This document shows positions 13,249 to 20,810 of a stretch of DNA of 20,810 nt, piece after piece (the first letter of the stretch is position 1; each line of letters begins with the position of its first letter). Below the pieces are notes generated by a model. It saw only the letters and a program-made list of their open reading frames with translations, was not told the origin of the DNA and ran no database searches. Source of the stretch: an uncultured Lachnospiraceae bacterium (GTDB lineage Bacteria > Bacillota > Clostridia > Lachnospirales > Lachnospiraceae); NCBI GenBank assembly GCA_947631755.1, contig CANRMO010000015.1, positions 1-20,810 on the forward strand, in the 5' to 3' direction. A program made the position numbers and the translations under genes.

Positions 13249-14268
13249 ATGCTGATAAATAGAAATGAGTACCATAATGCTTTACTTCAGGCTGTTGAGT
13301 GCATCAAAACAGCACAATATGAAGCGCTTGTCAATACTAATTTGGCATTGCTTCACAGGAACTGGAAGCTGGGGGAGATTATCCGGGAAAAGAGCGAATG
13401 GGGAAACAAATTTATTTCCAGCCTGGCGGCGGATATAAAAAGCGAGTTTCCGGGTTCAACAGGTTTTTCTGCCAGAAACTTACAGTACATGAAGAAGTTC
13501 TCTGGCATTTTCAGTGAGGATGAAATCGATCAGTATGGCTTTTCACGTATTACATGGTATCATCACATGGCATTGATGGATCGTGTTAAGGATAAGAAGC
13601 AGTATATATGGTATCTGGAGAAGACTGTAGAAAACGGATGGACACGGGATATTCTTGTCATGCAGATTAATTCCGGGCTTTTTGAACGACAGAGTGTGCT
13701 TAAGGTTCAGAACTTTGCAGGGAGGCTGCCGGATAAGCAAAGTGAACTTGCCATACAGACGATGAAGGATCCTTATATTTTTGATTTTGTCAATATGCGG
13801 GAGAGAATGGTCGAGACGGATATTGAGCATGAGCTGGTAAATAATGTTTCCAAGCTTCTTTTGGAGCTGGGAAAAGGATTTGCTTATGTAGGAGAGCAGT
13901 TTCTTTTGAAAGTCCGGAAGGATGAGTTTTACATTGATCTATTGTTTTATAATTATATTCTTCATTGCTTTGTTGCTGTGGATCTGAAGACCGGAAAATT
14001 TGTTCCTGAATATGCAGGAAAAATGAATTTTTACCTGTCCGTATTGGACGATCAAGTGAAGAGTGAAATTGATAATCCCTCGATTGGACTGATATTGTGC
14101 AAGGATAAGAACCGGGTTGTTGCTGAATATGCGCTTAAGGATATGACTAAGCCAATTGGGGTTAGTGAATACAAATTATTGGAAGAAATTCCGGAGGAGT
14201 TACAGGCTGCTATGCCTAGTATTGAGGATATTGAATCGAGAGTGTTGGGCAAATACAGATGTGAATGA
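13249..14268 (+). CDS. DUF1016/YhcG-type PDDEXK nuclease-domain protein
   Basis: A 339-residue protein with an N-terminal DUF1016 DNA-binding-like region (LLHRNWKLGEII, TGFSARNLQYMKKF, ITWYHHMALM) and a C-terminal PDDEXK nuclease fold. GEQFLLKV, DEFYIDLLFYN (Asp230) and VDLKTGKF (Asp245, Lys247) supply the expected acidic and lysine residues. Relatives often sit near type I restriction systems or on mobile DNA and are suspected to act on foreign DNA; the biological role is not established. I chose the ATG at 13249 with GGAGG 5 nt upstream; a GTG at 13228 lacks such a site. It starts 30 bp after regulator B and may be cotranscribed. No restriction or phage genes are nearby. Confidence 0.85.
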   Translation: MLINRNEYHNALLQAVECIKTAQYEALVNTNLALLHRNWKLGEIIREKSEWGNKFISSLAADIKSEFPGSTGFSARNLQYMKKFSGIFSEDEIDQYGFSRITWYHHMALMDRVKDKKQYIWYLEKTVENGWTRDILVMQINSGLFERQSVLKVQNFAGRLPDKQSELAIQTMKDPYIFDFVNMRERMVETDIEHELVNNVSKLLLELGKGFAYVGEQFLLKVRKDEFYIDLLFYNYILHCFVAVDLKTGKFVPEYAGKMNFYLSVLDDQVKSEIDNPSIGLILCKDKNRVVAEYALKDMTKPIGVSEYKLLEEIPEELQAAMPSIEDIESRVLGKYRCE

Positions 14269-14269
14269 T

Positions 14270-14294
14270 AATTTTGCAAATGACTTGCAAAATT
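14270..14294 (+). terminator. Perfect palindromic hairpin after the DUF1016 gene
   Basis: AATTTTGCAA (14270-14279) and TTGCAAAATT (14285-14294) pair over 10 bp with a 5-nt loop, 2 nt after the stop codon. No separate U-tract follows, so it may be a transcript-end stem rather than a full terminator. Confidence 0.45.
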
Positions 14295-14349
14295 TACGAC
14301 AGGATATGTGTTGGATTTTACGGATAATACTCTAGGAGTTGTTATGTTT

Positions 14350-14382
14350 AAAAAGCCCCGGCTCAGACGGCCGGGACTTTTT
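14350..14382. terminator. Bidirectional terminator between the DUF1016 gene and pckA
   Basis: AAAAAG-C-CCCGGC pairs with GCCGGG-A-CTTTTT (one internal mismatch, 7-nt loop). T-runs lie on both strands, serving the two convergent genes. Confidence 0.85.
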
Positions 14383-14402
14383 GTGCTATCAGTAATGATT
14401 GT

Positions 14403-16142
14403 TTAACTCAATGCATCTACCAGTTTTTTAATTGCGGCAAGCGCCTCGTCAGGAAGTTTATCGTAACCGCCATTGTTCGTATTGAATCCCTCAACGGCGT
14501 CGAGACGGTTCTGCATCGCTTTTTTCAGAGCATCTTTGTATTCTGCGTTATTTAAGTCAACTTTAAACTCGGCAGTCTTGCCGGACCAGGAATCTGTGAT
14601 CTCAATATCCTCAAATGGCCCCCACTGTTTGAACTCCATCTTGCCCTCTACGATATCTTCCAGAATTCCGAGTGTGTCGGCCGGCTGGCATTTTGTTCCC
14701 ATGAAATCGCCGGTGTTTACGATATAGCAGGCAACATTCTTTTCTTCGATCAGTTTTTTGAAAGCATTGTAGTCATTCACCAGCGGATATGTTCTGAACG
14801 GGTTTGCGTAAGGAACGATACGAAGGGCATTCATATCTGTTCCCGCTTTTACGCGCTCTGCCGTAGATGTCTTGGTGGCCAGTGTGGCGCCCATGACAGA
14901 GGCGAGAGCGGCTCCCTTCAACTTGATCACTGGCGGAATGGTGGGATCTTTCATAATCCAGAAAATAGCGTTGACTGGGCTCTCAATCTTGTCTACCCGG
15001 TTCGGCGACCACAATTTTGACTTGATGGCACGTCCGTTGCCGTTTCGGATATCTTCGGTGACAAGCTGAATCTTGCCGTCCTCATCCATCGTTGCGGAAC
15101 AGTTCTGGGCAGATAACAGGTATTTGTTATCCGGACATCCGGTAGGATAATCCGCTGTTTTATCAAAGTAAGTCGGCTCAAGAGCGATAGAAGAGCATGT
15201 GTCGCCATTGATGATGAAAGCGTCATCATGCAGCACTTTAATACCGCCGAAAGCATCGTATTTTCCATTGTGTTTTGCGTGTGTCAGAGTAGATTTGCCG
15301 GAACCGGACAGACCATATACAGAGGCGACGAATTTCTTGCCGCCATCCAGGGAATATTCTTTCTGGCCGCCGTGGCAGCTTGCATAACCGTTGCGGTTTG
15401 CGATGGCCCATGCCATGGTCAGAGTGCCTTTTTTATGCTCGCCGAAGTATTTCATGCCGAGGATTGCCGCGCAGTTCTGTTTGGTGTCGAAATAGCAGAG
15501 CGTCTGGTCATCACTCAGGCAGCTATAGTCCACATCCGGGCTCGGTGTGGGCGCCCACTGAGGATCGGAGAAGATATAGATATCCGCTTCGTTTCCGTCG
15601 CCGACCGGAAGGGAATTTTTATACATTTTTACATATTCATCCGACATATACTGGAAGTTGATCATCCAGTTGTACATCAGGTTTTCCTCTCCCTCCGGGA
15701 TCAAAAGATGAGCTTTTACCATAAATTCCGGATCCAGTCCCACAAATACCTGCGCGTGGTACAGTTTTTTGAAACGGGTCTTGTAGATCGCATCCATAAC
15801 AACTTTGTCCAGTTTGGCAGTCTCGACGCCCGGATAACCTTTGATGCGCCGTGCGGCGGCATAACGGCCGGTAACGGCGCCGTCATTGAAGAGTAAAACT
15901 TTTGCATCTGCGTCCAGGCCGAATTCTTCGCCCCTGTAGACCGGCATATCTGTCACGATTGTCCCGGGTGAGTTCTTAGCCAGATTGTAAGCCTCTTTTA
16001 AAGAATTAACATTCACTACATTGTTTCCGTAAAAAGCAGCCTCGATGATGGCTCTTGTGTTAGTTACGGCCTCGCCGGTTCTCGGGAAACCAACTTTTCC
16101 GGCACCGATCTCTTCTAACTTGTAATTCGCTTTTGTTGCCAT
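14403..16142 (-). CDS. pckA: Phosphoenolpyruvate carboxykinase (ATP)
   Basis: A 579-residue PckA, slightly longer than the ~530-residue enterobacterial form but usual for Clostridia. It interconverts oxaloacetate + ATP and phosphoenolpyruvate + CO2 + ADP; in gut anaerobes it often runs toward oxaloacetate during CO2-fixing fermentation. The kinase-1a P-loop is YGLSGSGKSTLTHA (about residues 276-289) and the kinase-2 metal site is HDDAFI (about 305-310). SPVNAIFWIMKDPTIPPV and MGATLATKTSTAE are typical C-terminal blocks. I chose the ATG at 16142 with AGGAGGG 8 nt upstream; the open frame to 16217 adds an unsupported leader. A strong promoter lies at 16266-16294, leaving a leader of about 117 nt with a hairpin. 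Confidence 0.95.
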   Translation of the reverse strand: MATKANYKLEEIGAGKVGFPRTGEAVTNTRAIIEAAFYGNNVVNVNSLKEAYNLAKNSPGTIVTDMPVYRGEEFGLDADAKVLLFNDGAVTGRYAAARRIKGYPGVETAKLDKVVMDAIYKTRFKKLYHAQVFVGLDPEFMVKAHLLIPEGEENLMYNWMINFQYMSDEYVKMYKNSLPVGDGNEADIYIFSDPQWAPTPSPDVDYSCLSDDQTLCYFDTKQNCAAILGMKYFGEHKKGTLTMAWAIANRNGYASCHGGQKEYSLDGGKKFVASVYGLSGSGKSTLTHAKHNGKYDAFGGIKVLHDDAFIINGDTCSSIALEPTYFDKTADYPTGCPDNKYLLSAQNCSATMDEDGKIQLVTEDIRNGNGRAIKSKLWSPNRVDKIESPVNAIFWIMKDPTIPPVIKLKGAALASVMGATLATKTSTAERVKAGTDMNALRIVPYANPFRTYPLVNDYNAFKKLIEEKNVACYIVNTGDFMGTKCQPADTLGILEDIVEGKMEFKQWGPFEDIEITDSWSGKTAEFKVDLNNAEYKDALKKAMQNRLDAVEGFNTNNGGYDKLPDEALAAIKKLVDALS

Positions 16143-16173
16143 TAGAAAACCCTCCTGTATATAATTATTGTTT

Positions 16174-16196
16174 ACTGCGGTGTAAAACACCTCAGT
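16174..16196 (-). promoter_or_regulatory. Hairpin in the pckA leader
   Basis: ACTGCGGTGT (16174-16183) pairs with ACACCTCAGT (16187-16196), with one C/T mismatch and a 3-nt loop. It sits between promoter and ribosome binding site and could affect translation or stability. The rest of 16143-16449 holds the pckA promoter, a GC-rich hairpin and the leader of the next gene. Confidence 0.4.
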
Positions 16197-16265
16197 AGAA
16201 AACAGTACTGCGGACAATGAAACCGTGGTCAGAATAAAAACGCTAGTATGGCATTGTCATGTTTT

Positions 16266-16294
16266 AGTATAGATTTTTTTTTGAAAAAAGTCAA
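16266..16294 (-). promoter_or_regulatory. Sigma-A promoter of pckA
   Basis: On the minus strand TTGACT (16294-16289), a 17-bp T/A-rich spacer and TATACT (16271-16266). Confidence 0.75.
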
Positions 16295-16380
16295 TTGTTT
16301 TTATGCCAGAGATTGGATACCTGTATTTTTTGATGTACATTGTTACACTTTTGTGATAAGATAAACGCATAGATAGAAAC

Positions 16381-16415
16381 CGATCCTGTCCGGCTCACTG
16401 CGCGCGCGGGGATCG
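16381..16415 (+). other. GC-rich stem-loop in the leader of the OmpR-type system
   Basis: CGATCC (16381-16386) pairs with GGATCG (16410-16415), with a further inner CCG/CGG possible. The local run CGCGCGCGGG is unlike the surrounding AT-rich DNA. A possible promoter (TGTACA, 17 bp, TAAGAT) lies just upstream near 16333-16361. Confidence 0.3.
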
Positions 16416-16449
16416 ACGGCAAAAAAAATCATATGTTTCGGAGAGAAAA

Positions 16450-17394
16450 ATGCGTTCAGAAATTTTTCATAAAAAATCGGTCAGGATTCTTCCCACGGGA
16501 GCGATTGTGTTAGGTATAACAGCAGTGTTAATGTTTTGTCTGTGTTTTTATATTCCGGAGGATATAGCAGCCAGGCTTCTTTTTTCTGCACTGGCCGTCT
16601 TACTGCACATTCTGTCGGTTTTTATTGGAAGTTACCTGTGGGGCAGCCGGAACTGGCAGCCGGAGACGCCGGAGGAAGATCCCTGGGATACAGCAAGGGA
16701 TGTTATTGGGAATATTACGCATGACTTGAAGACCCCGCTGACCGCGGTTCACGGATATGCCCAGGGCATTTTAGACGGTGTGGCGTTCTCGCCTGACCGC
16801 CTGAACAAATATGCGACTATGATACGGAATAAATCGGAGGATATGGAGCACATTATCGACGATTTATCCTTTTTCGCACAGATTTATCAAAATAACCTTC
16901 AATATTCCATGGAGGAAATATCTGCAAATGATTATTTTAGCAGCTGTATCAGCAGTCTTTCGCTGGATATGGAGATTAGACGTATCAGCCTTATTTATTA
17001 TTGCTATGCAGATCCTGGGGTGAAGGTTTTTATAGATAAAGAAAAAATAAAGAGGGTGATAAACAATATAGTGGAAAATTCTTCCAAATACATTCGCACA
17101 GAGCTTGGAATTGTGACAGTGACTGTTGAGGAAAATGAGATGGATATCATCGTTCATATTGCTGACAATGGGGAAGGAATAGAGAACGAGGATCTGTTTA
17201 AAATTTTTGAACAATTTTACCGCACAGATAAATCCCGGAATTCCAGTACCGGAGGCAGTGGGCTGGGTCTCGCCATTGCAAAAAAAATCACAGAAGATCA
17301 CAATGGAACAATATGGGCTGACAGCATAATTGGCAGAGGTACGGCTATTTCTTTTTCTCTGCCGAAGATCCGAGACAGAGCGGCCGCAAAATAA
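16450..17394 (+). CDS. Sensor histidine kinase (HisKA/HATPase_c), short sensor
   Basis: A 314-residue kinase with two membrane segments (about 13-34 and 41-63) joined by a loop of only about six residues, so it has almost no extracellular domain and probably senses within the membrane or through a partner. A HAMP domain is not evident. The H box is NITHDLKTPLTAVHGYAQG with His91; the N box is INNIVENSSKYI and the G boxes are ADNGEGI and GGSGLGLAIAKKI. GGAGAG lies 5 nt before the ATG. It is followed after 29 bp by an OmpR-type regulator, its likely partner. Signal unknown. Confidence 0.9.
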   Translation: MRSEIFHKKSVRILPTGAIVLGITAVLMFCLCFYIPEDIAARLLFSALAVLLHILSVFIGSYLWGSRNWQPETPEEDPWDTARDVIGNITHDLKTPLTAVHGYAQGILDGVAFSPDRLNKYATMIRNKSEDMEHIIDDLSFFAQIYQNNLQYSMEEISANDYFSSCISSLSLDMEIRRISLIYYCYADPGVKVFIDKEKIKRVINNIVENSSKYIRTELGIVTVTVEENEMDIIVHIADNGEGIENEDLFKIFEQFYRTDKSRNSSTGGSGLGLAIAKKITEDHNGTIWADSIIGRGTAISFSLPKIRDRAAAK

Positions 17395-17423
17395 CAACAT
17401 TCAATGTATGACGGAGGGATAGA

Positions 17424-18125
17424 ATGAAAAAAATATTGATTATCGAAGACGAGACATCAATTGCGGAACTGGAGAAAGATTACCTGGAACTGAGCAATTT
17501 TGAGGTCACGATTGAAACGGATGGTGTCAAAGGCGAAAAGATGGCTATGAGCGGGGAATACGATCTGTTGATTCTGGACCTGATGCTCCCGGGAAAAAGC
17601 AGCGGTTTTGATATCTGCAGGAGATTCCGCGAGAAATTTTTAGTCCCGGTGATCATCGTTTCTGCGAAAAAGGAAGACAGTGACAAGATTCACGGGCTCG
17701 GCCTGGGAGCAGATGATTATCTGACGAAACCGTTCAGTCCGAGTGAACTGGTTGCCCGGGTAAAAGCGCATCTGAACCGTTATGAATCCCTGACGGAGAA
17801 GATCGGGAGCAGTGAAGATGATATTATAGAGGCAGGCGATCTGAGGATTGACCGGATCGCGCGCCAGGTGTTTGCGAAAGGGCAGGAGATCAAGTTTACA
17901 GCAAAGGAATTTGATGTGCTGTACTTTTTTGCAAGACATCCGAATCATGTTTATTCAAAAGAAGAATTATTTCAAAAGATATGGGGATACACCTCTCTGG
18001 GTGAGATTAATACGGTGACAGTACACATCAAAAAAATCCGGGAAAAATTTGAAAAAGCTTCCTGCAATCCCAGATATATCGAGACGATCTGGGGCGTGGG
18101 ATACCGTTTTAAAAAACCGGATTAA
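17424..18125 (+). CDS. OmpR/PhoB-family response regulator
   Basis: A 233-residue regulator. The receiver has Glu8-Asp9, phosphoacceptor Asp52 in LLILDLMLPG, Ser80 and Lys102 in DDYLTKPFSP. The winged-helix domain (about 137-233) ends in the usual VHIKKIREKFEK...YIETIWGVGYRFKKPD. It should be phosphorylated by the kinase immediately upstream. The ribosome binding site GGAGGGATAG contains AGGGATAG (17416-17423), an exact complement of the CUAUCCCU loop shared by E1 and E2. A hairpin terminator follows about 45 bp after the stop. Confidence 0.93.
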   Translation: MKKILIIEDETSIAELEKDYLELSNFEVTIETDGVKGEKMAMSGEYDLLILDLMLPGKSSGFDICRRFREKFLVPVIIVSAKKEDSDKIHGLGLGADDYLTKPFSPSELVARVKAHLNRYESLTEKIGSSEDDIIEAGDLRIDRIARQVFAKGQEIKFTAKEFDVLYFFARHPNHVYSKEELFQKIWGYTSLGEINTVTVHIKKIREKFEKASCNPRYIETIWGVGYRFKKPD

Positions 18126-18171
18126 ATTGTGGTGGGAATGGAATAATTCACAAAAAAAAGTGGATACTAGG

Positions 18172-18201
18172 ATGGCGGACTGCAGGGCGGTTCGCCATTT
18201 T
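18172..18201 (+). terminator. Terminator or attenuator between the regulator and the permease
   Basis: ATGGCGGACT (18172-18181) pairs with GGTTCGCCAT (18189-18198), 10 bp with two G-U pairs, a 7-nt loop, then TTT and C. It lies only 21 bp before the permease start, so partial read-through is plausible. Confidence 0.6.
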
Positions 18202-18222
18202 CTACGTGGGGAGGAATTCGCG

Positions 18223-19227
18223 GTGAACTCAAGATATTTTACGCTCGGGCTGACTGTTCTGGCAATTTTTGTTGTTTTTCGTTTTTTTCTTCCCCTTGTC
18301 CTTCCATTTGTCCTTGCATATTTTTTTGCAAAAATGATTTCCCCGGTCATACGGTTTTTAACGGAAAAATGGAGATGGAACCGGCGCGTGAGCGCAATTT
18401 CCGTCGTGGTTGTTGTTGTGGCCGGCCTGGCTGCCTTTGCCATATATATCGGGAGCATGGCGATCGGACAGCTGATCCATCTGTTACAGCGGTTTCCGGT
18501 CTATGAGCAGATGGCGGGCAGAACCCTGGAAAATTTCTGCTGCCAGTGCGACCGGCTTCTGGAATTTGGCAACGGCACAAGCTACCGTTTCGTCCAGGCC
18601 CAGACCGCAAAACTCTATACGAATATAGGAAATGACCTGCTGCCGAAACTTTATTCCTGTGCGGCGGAAGTCATACGATGGGCAGCAAAAGCCGGGAGCG
18701 GTGTCTTTATTTTTTTTCTGTCAGCGATGCTGATTCTTCTGGATGACACATTTCCGAGTGTACACAAAAAAATCCGCCCCTTTATGTCCCGACTGAAAAA
18801 GGCCGGATTTGCCTATATCAAAGCGCAGAGTATTATTATTTTTCTCATTGCCGTGGCAATCAGTATCGGACTTTTTGTGATCGGCAATGACTATGCTATC
18901 CTACTGGGTGTAGGAATTGCCGTATTTGACGCATTTCCCATACTGGGAAGCGGCATCATACTGATCCCCTGGGCGCTTATCGAGGTTTTTGGCGGGAATT
19001 TTTTTGAGGCGGCAGTCCTTGTCACTCTCTTTGCTGTGGCGACTTTCCTGAGGGAAGTGATGGAGCCGAAATTGTTCGGGAAAGAACTCGGCATGAAACC
19101 GCTGTATGTCTTGATTTCCATATATGTGGGAGTGAAATTGTTCGGCCTGGGCGGTATATTGCTGGGGCCGGTGGCATTGACAATTCTGAAAGCAGTGGAT
19201 GACATGGTAAAAGAAGCGCTCGGGTAG
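18223..19227 (+). CDS. AI-2E-family (PerM/YdiK-type) membrane permease
   Basis: A 334-residue protein with about eight membrane segments: two or three near the N-terminus, a central soluble part (about 90-150), then a hydrophobic C-terminal block with DAFPILGSGIILIPWA and PKLFGKELGMKPLYVLISIYVG (given in part), typical of this family. Members have been linked to autoinducer-2 export or Na+/H+ exchange, but the substrate of most is unknown. I chose the GTG at 18223 because GGGGAGGA lies 7 nt upstream and the first membrane segment then starts at residue 7; the open frame back to 18049 overlaps the regulator gene. It ends 5 bp from the convergent GNAT gene. Confidence 0.85.
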   Translation: MNSRYFTLGLTVLAIFVVFRFFLPLVLPFVLAYFFAKMISPVIRFLTEKWRWNRRVSAISVVVVVVAGLAAFAIYIGSMAIGQLIHLLQRFPVYEQMAGRTLENFCCQCDRLLEFGNGTSYRFVQAQTAKLYTNIGNDLLPKLYSCAAEVIRWAAKAGSGVFIFFLSAMLILLDDTFPSVHKKIRPFMSRLKKAGFAYIKAQSIIIFLIAVAISIGLFVIGNDYAILLGVGIAVFDAFPILGSGIILIPWALIEVFGGNFFEAAVLVTLFAVATFLREVMEPKLFGKELGMKPLYVLISIYVGVKLFGLGGILLGPVALTILKAVDDMVKEALG

Positions 19228-19232
19228 ATGGT

Positions 19233-19655
19233 TCAACCACGGATCCAGCGGCTCATGCCGGATCCGTGGTTGCCGAAAGGGCGCTGGTGAAATCCCAGTT
19301 TTTCGTAAAATGGTTCTTTGTTCATTGCGGACATCAGATTGACCATGATCGTCTCGCCCTCTTCTACCTGGCTCTCCAGCCAGGCGAGAACCCGTTCGAT
19401 AATGTTTCGCCCCAGTCCCTGGGACTGATGAGAGGGGCGCACGATAACATCGCAAATAAAATAAACGTATCCGCCATCCCCTATAACCCGTGCCATGCCT
19501 ACCGGGCGTCCTGCGTCCATGGCGATCACTGTAAAGAGTGAGTTGGCCAGGGCCACTTTGGCCCGGTTAGGGAGGACTTCAATAAAATCTACACTGGCGC
19601 GGAGATCGTTGTAATCTTCGATTGTTATCTCATGGGTAAATGTTATCTGATTCAA
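19233..19655 (-). CDS. GNAT-family N-acetyltransferase
   Basis: A 140-residue acetyl-CoA-dependent acetyltransferase of unknown substrate. Motif A is present as VRPSHQSQGLGRNIIERVL (Q-x-x-G-x-G for the CoA pyrophosphate) and the C-terminal FYEKLGF is typical. I propose a TTG start at 19655, with GGAGGA 7 nt upstream and MNQITFTHEI as the N-terminus; no in-frame ATG with a ribosome site exists between here and the upstream gene, and the frame continuing to 19805 overlaps the DUF4250 gene. It is probably cotranscribed with that gene. The end of the coding region coincides with a 13-bp perfect inverted repeat. Confidence 0.85.
   Translation of the reverse strand: MNQITFTHEITIEDYNDLRASVDFIEVLPNRAKVALANSLFTVIAMDAGRPVGMARVIGDGGYVYFICDVIVRPSHQSQGLGRNIIERVLAWLESQVEEGETIMVNLMSAMNKEPFYEKLGFHQRPFGNHGSGMSRWIRG
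19234..19272. repeat. Perfect 13-bp inverted repeat at the convergent permease/GNAT junction
   Basis: CAACCACGGATCC (19234-19246) and GGATCCGTGGTTG (19260-19272) pair without mismatch; the loop can form a further GGC/GCC. It lies inside the last codons of the GNAT gene and just past the permease stop. No T-tract follows on either strand. Confidence 0.7.
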
Positions 19656-19713
19656 AATGTATTCCTCCGCATTGCTCCCTACAGAAAACTGCCCTCTGCA
19701 GTTGCGAAATTTT

Positions 19714-19890
19714 TCAGACGAACTGGTTTGTGATCTCGTCGTACTGATAATCGACAGAGGACAGTGTCTCCCGGATGGATTCTTCTTCCACGCCGCAGGC
19801 GGCACAAAATTCCTCCAGTGTCGTAAACTGGTCTCTCAATTTTGTATTTACATAGCTCAGCAAAATAATAGGATCTTGCGGTATATCCAC
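19714..19890 (-). CDS. DUF4250 domain protein
   Basis: A 58-residue protein of a small family common in Clostridia and of unknown function. It reads MDIPQDPIILLSYVNTKLRD then TTLEEFCAACGVEEESI, matching the family pattern (PxDPxxLLSxxNTKLRD). I chose the GTG at 19890: AAGGAGG is 9 nt upstream and family members begin at this point; another GTG at 19902 overlaps that ribosome site. It is the first gene of a likely operon with the GNAT gene, behind a strong promoter. Confidence 0.85.
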   Translation of the reverse strand: MDIPQDPIILLSYVNTKLRDQFTTLEEFCAACGVEEESIRETLSSVDYQYDEITNQFV

Positions 19891-19948
19891 TGTGTAGTGC
19901 ACCTCCTTGCCGGCCAGTCTGCCGGTAACAGTAAAAGAATTTTACAAC

Positions 19949-19978
19949 ATTGTACATAAAAACAGGTTTTCTTGTCAA
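19949..19978 (-). promoter_or_regulatory. Sigma-A promoter of the DUF4250-GNAT operon
   Basis: On the minus strand a perfect TTGACA (19978-19973), an 18-bp spacer and TACAAT (19954-19949). Confidence 0.75.
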
Positions 19979-20060
19979 CCCTTTATATAATGATCAACAT
20001 AGGAAAGGTGATTTTCCAATACTCTGATCATTAGAAAAGAAGTGCGTCTGGGAGGCAGTT

Positions 20061-20810
20061 ATGGAACAGAAAACGGAGTTTTCGAAAGATTTCGAAAAGA
20101 ATAAAAAAAGGATTGACGAGCTTTTTCATATTGACAAAAGCTTTGACCTGATGTACCGGGTGGTGATGATTGGTGGTAAAAAGGCTTGTTTTTACCTTAT
20201 TGATGGTTTCTGCAAAGATGAAGTTATGGAGAAGATATTAGAATTTCTCTATAAGATCACGCCAGAGGAGATGCCGGCGACAGCACATGATTTCCTCAAA
20301 GAAAAACTCCCCTATGGGGAGATCGACCTGGTGCGGACAGAAAATGACCTGATCCAGAGAATGCTCTCCGGTGTGCCGATTCTCATGATCGATGGGTACT
20401 CGGAGCTTCTGGCCACAGATTTCCGAACCTATCCGGCTCGGAGTGTGGATGAGCCAGAAAAAGACAAAGTGATGCGGGGATCCCGTGATGGTTTTGTGGA
20501 GACAGTTGTCTTTAACACGGCTCTGATCCGCCGCAGGATCCGCTCCACCGATCTGGTGATGGAGATGCATACAGTGGGAAAGAACTCCCGGACGGATGTA
20601 GTTATCGCCTATATGGGAAACCGGGTGGAAAAAGAGATGCTCGAAGATATACGGGGGCGCGTTGATGCCATTGACGTTGATGCCCTGTCCATGAACCAGC
20701 AGAGCCTGGCGGAATGTCTTTATAAGCATAAATGGTACAATCCGTTTCCTAAATTTAAATTTACTGAGAGGCCGGACACTACCGCTGCGAGTATTTTAGA
20801 AGGAAGCGTG
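20061..20810 (+). CDS. GerA/SpoVAF-type spore germination protein, 5' part
   Basis: The first 250 codons of a GerABKA-family protein, cut by the window edge; complete proteins are about 460-530 residues. The visible N-terminal soluble domain contains the family blocks RSVDEPEKDKVMRGSRDGFVE (about 133-153, given as 21 residues in parts: RSVDEPEKDK and VMRGSRDGFVE) and NTALIRRRIRS, followed by GKNSRTDVVIAYM. The membrane domain lies beyond the window. GerA-type A subunits form nutrient receptors in the inner membrane of spores; SpoVAF relatives work with the SpoVA dipicolinate channel. The start ATG at 20061 has GGGAGG 5 nt upstream. It implies a spore-forming host. Which subclass it belongs to depends on the missing half and the next genes. 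Confidence 0.88.
   Translation, partial: MEQKTEFSKDFEKNKKRIDELFHIDKSFDLMYRVVMIGGKKACFYLIDGFCKDEVMEKILEFLYKITPEEMPATAHDFLKEKLPYGEIDLVRTENDLIQRMLSGVPILMIDGYSELLATDFRTYPARSVDEPEKDKVMRGSRDGFVETVVFNTALIRRRIRSTDLVMEMHTVGKNSRTDVVIAYMGNRVEKEMLEDIRGRVDAIDVDALSMNQQSLAECLYKHKWYNPFPKFKFTERPDTTAASILEGSV

Noticed and set aside
14344..14406. A 20-codon ORF with AGGAG upstream
   Set aside because: Its codons are the arms of the bidirectional terminator and the peptide is low in information; coincidence is more likely.
1..20810. tRNA, rRNA or prophage/integrase genes
   Set aside because: No cloverleaf, rRNA segment, integrase, transposase or phage structural gene was seen in the intergenic stretches or frames.

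Overview
The window looks like the chromosome of a spore-forming anaerobic Firmicute of the class Clostridia, most likely a member of the Lachnospiraceae. Supporting genes are the [FeFe]-hydrogenase maturase HydF, a clostridial-type ATP-dependent PEP carboxykinase, a QueT transporter behind a preQ1 riboswitch, TIGR03905 (TSCPD) and DUF4250 proteins, a GerA/SpoVAF-type germination protein, strong AGGAGG ribosome binding sites and sigma-A promoters. All family calls are from reading the protein sequence; no database search was run.

Layout. 1-3454: a minus-strand housekeeping block (small membrane protein, PlsC acyltransferase, VanY-type peptidase, QueT, TSCPD protein). 3469-6203: an agr-like regulatory module A. 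Its LytTR response regulator and GHKL (AgrC-type) kinase are on the minus strand; a predicted transcript on the plus strand carries a 21-residue Trp-rich peptide and a long structured tail. 6243-10848: a C39/BtrH-like cysteine-enzyme homologue, cca, hydF (overlapping cca tail to tail) and a 49-residue acidic protein. 10878-13218: module B, an inverted second copy of the kinase/regulator pair with its own LytTR sites and a second copy of the structured RNA element, but no peptide. 13249-14268: a DUF1016/YhcG PDDEXK nuclease. 14403-16142: pckA. 16450-19227: an OmpR-type two-component system and an AI-2E-family permease. 19233-19890: a GNAT acetyltransferase and a DUF4250 protein. 20061 to the end: the 5' part of a spore germination protein.

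The most interesting part is the pair of agr-like modules. In each, two direct repeats 20 bp apart (core ACCGYTYRTCG) sit between two divergent promoters: one for the kinase/regulator operon, the other pointing away from it. In module A the outward promoter should make an RNA of about 475 nt with a 21-codon ORF near its 5' end, a run of TTACAAAAGA repeats, and a roughly 103-nt element with a closing stem and two hairpins, one showing a C-rich CUAUCCCU loop; a strong terminator follows. This resembles the logic of staphylococcal agr P2/P3-RNAIII (a regulatory RNA that also encodes a small amphipathic peptide), yet no AgrB or AgrD is present. The element recurs in module B with a diverged sequence but the same stems and loop. 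I propose a compact peptide/sRNA two-component system, duplicated in inverted orientation; this is inference from sequence and needs expression data.
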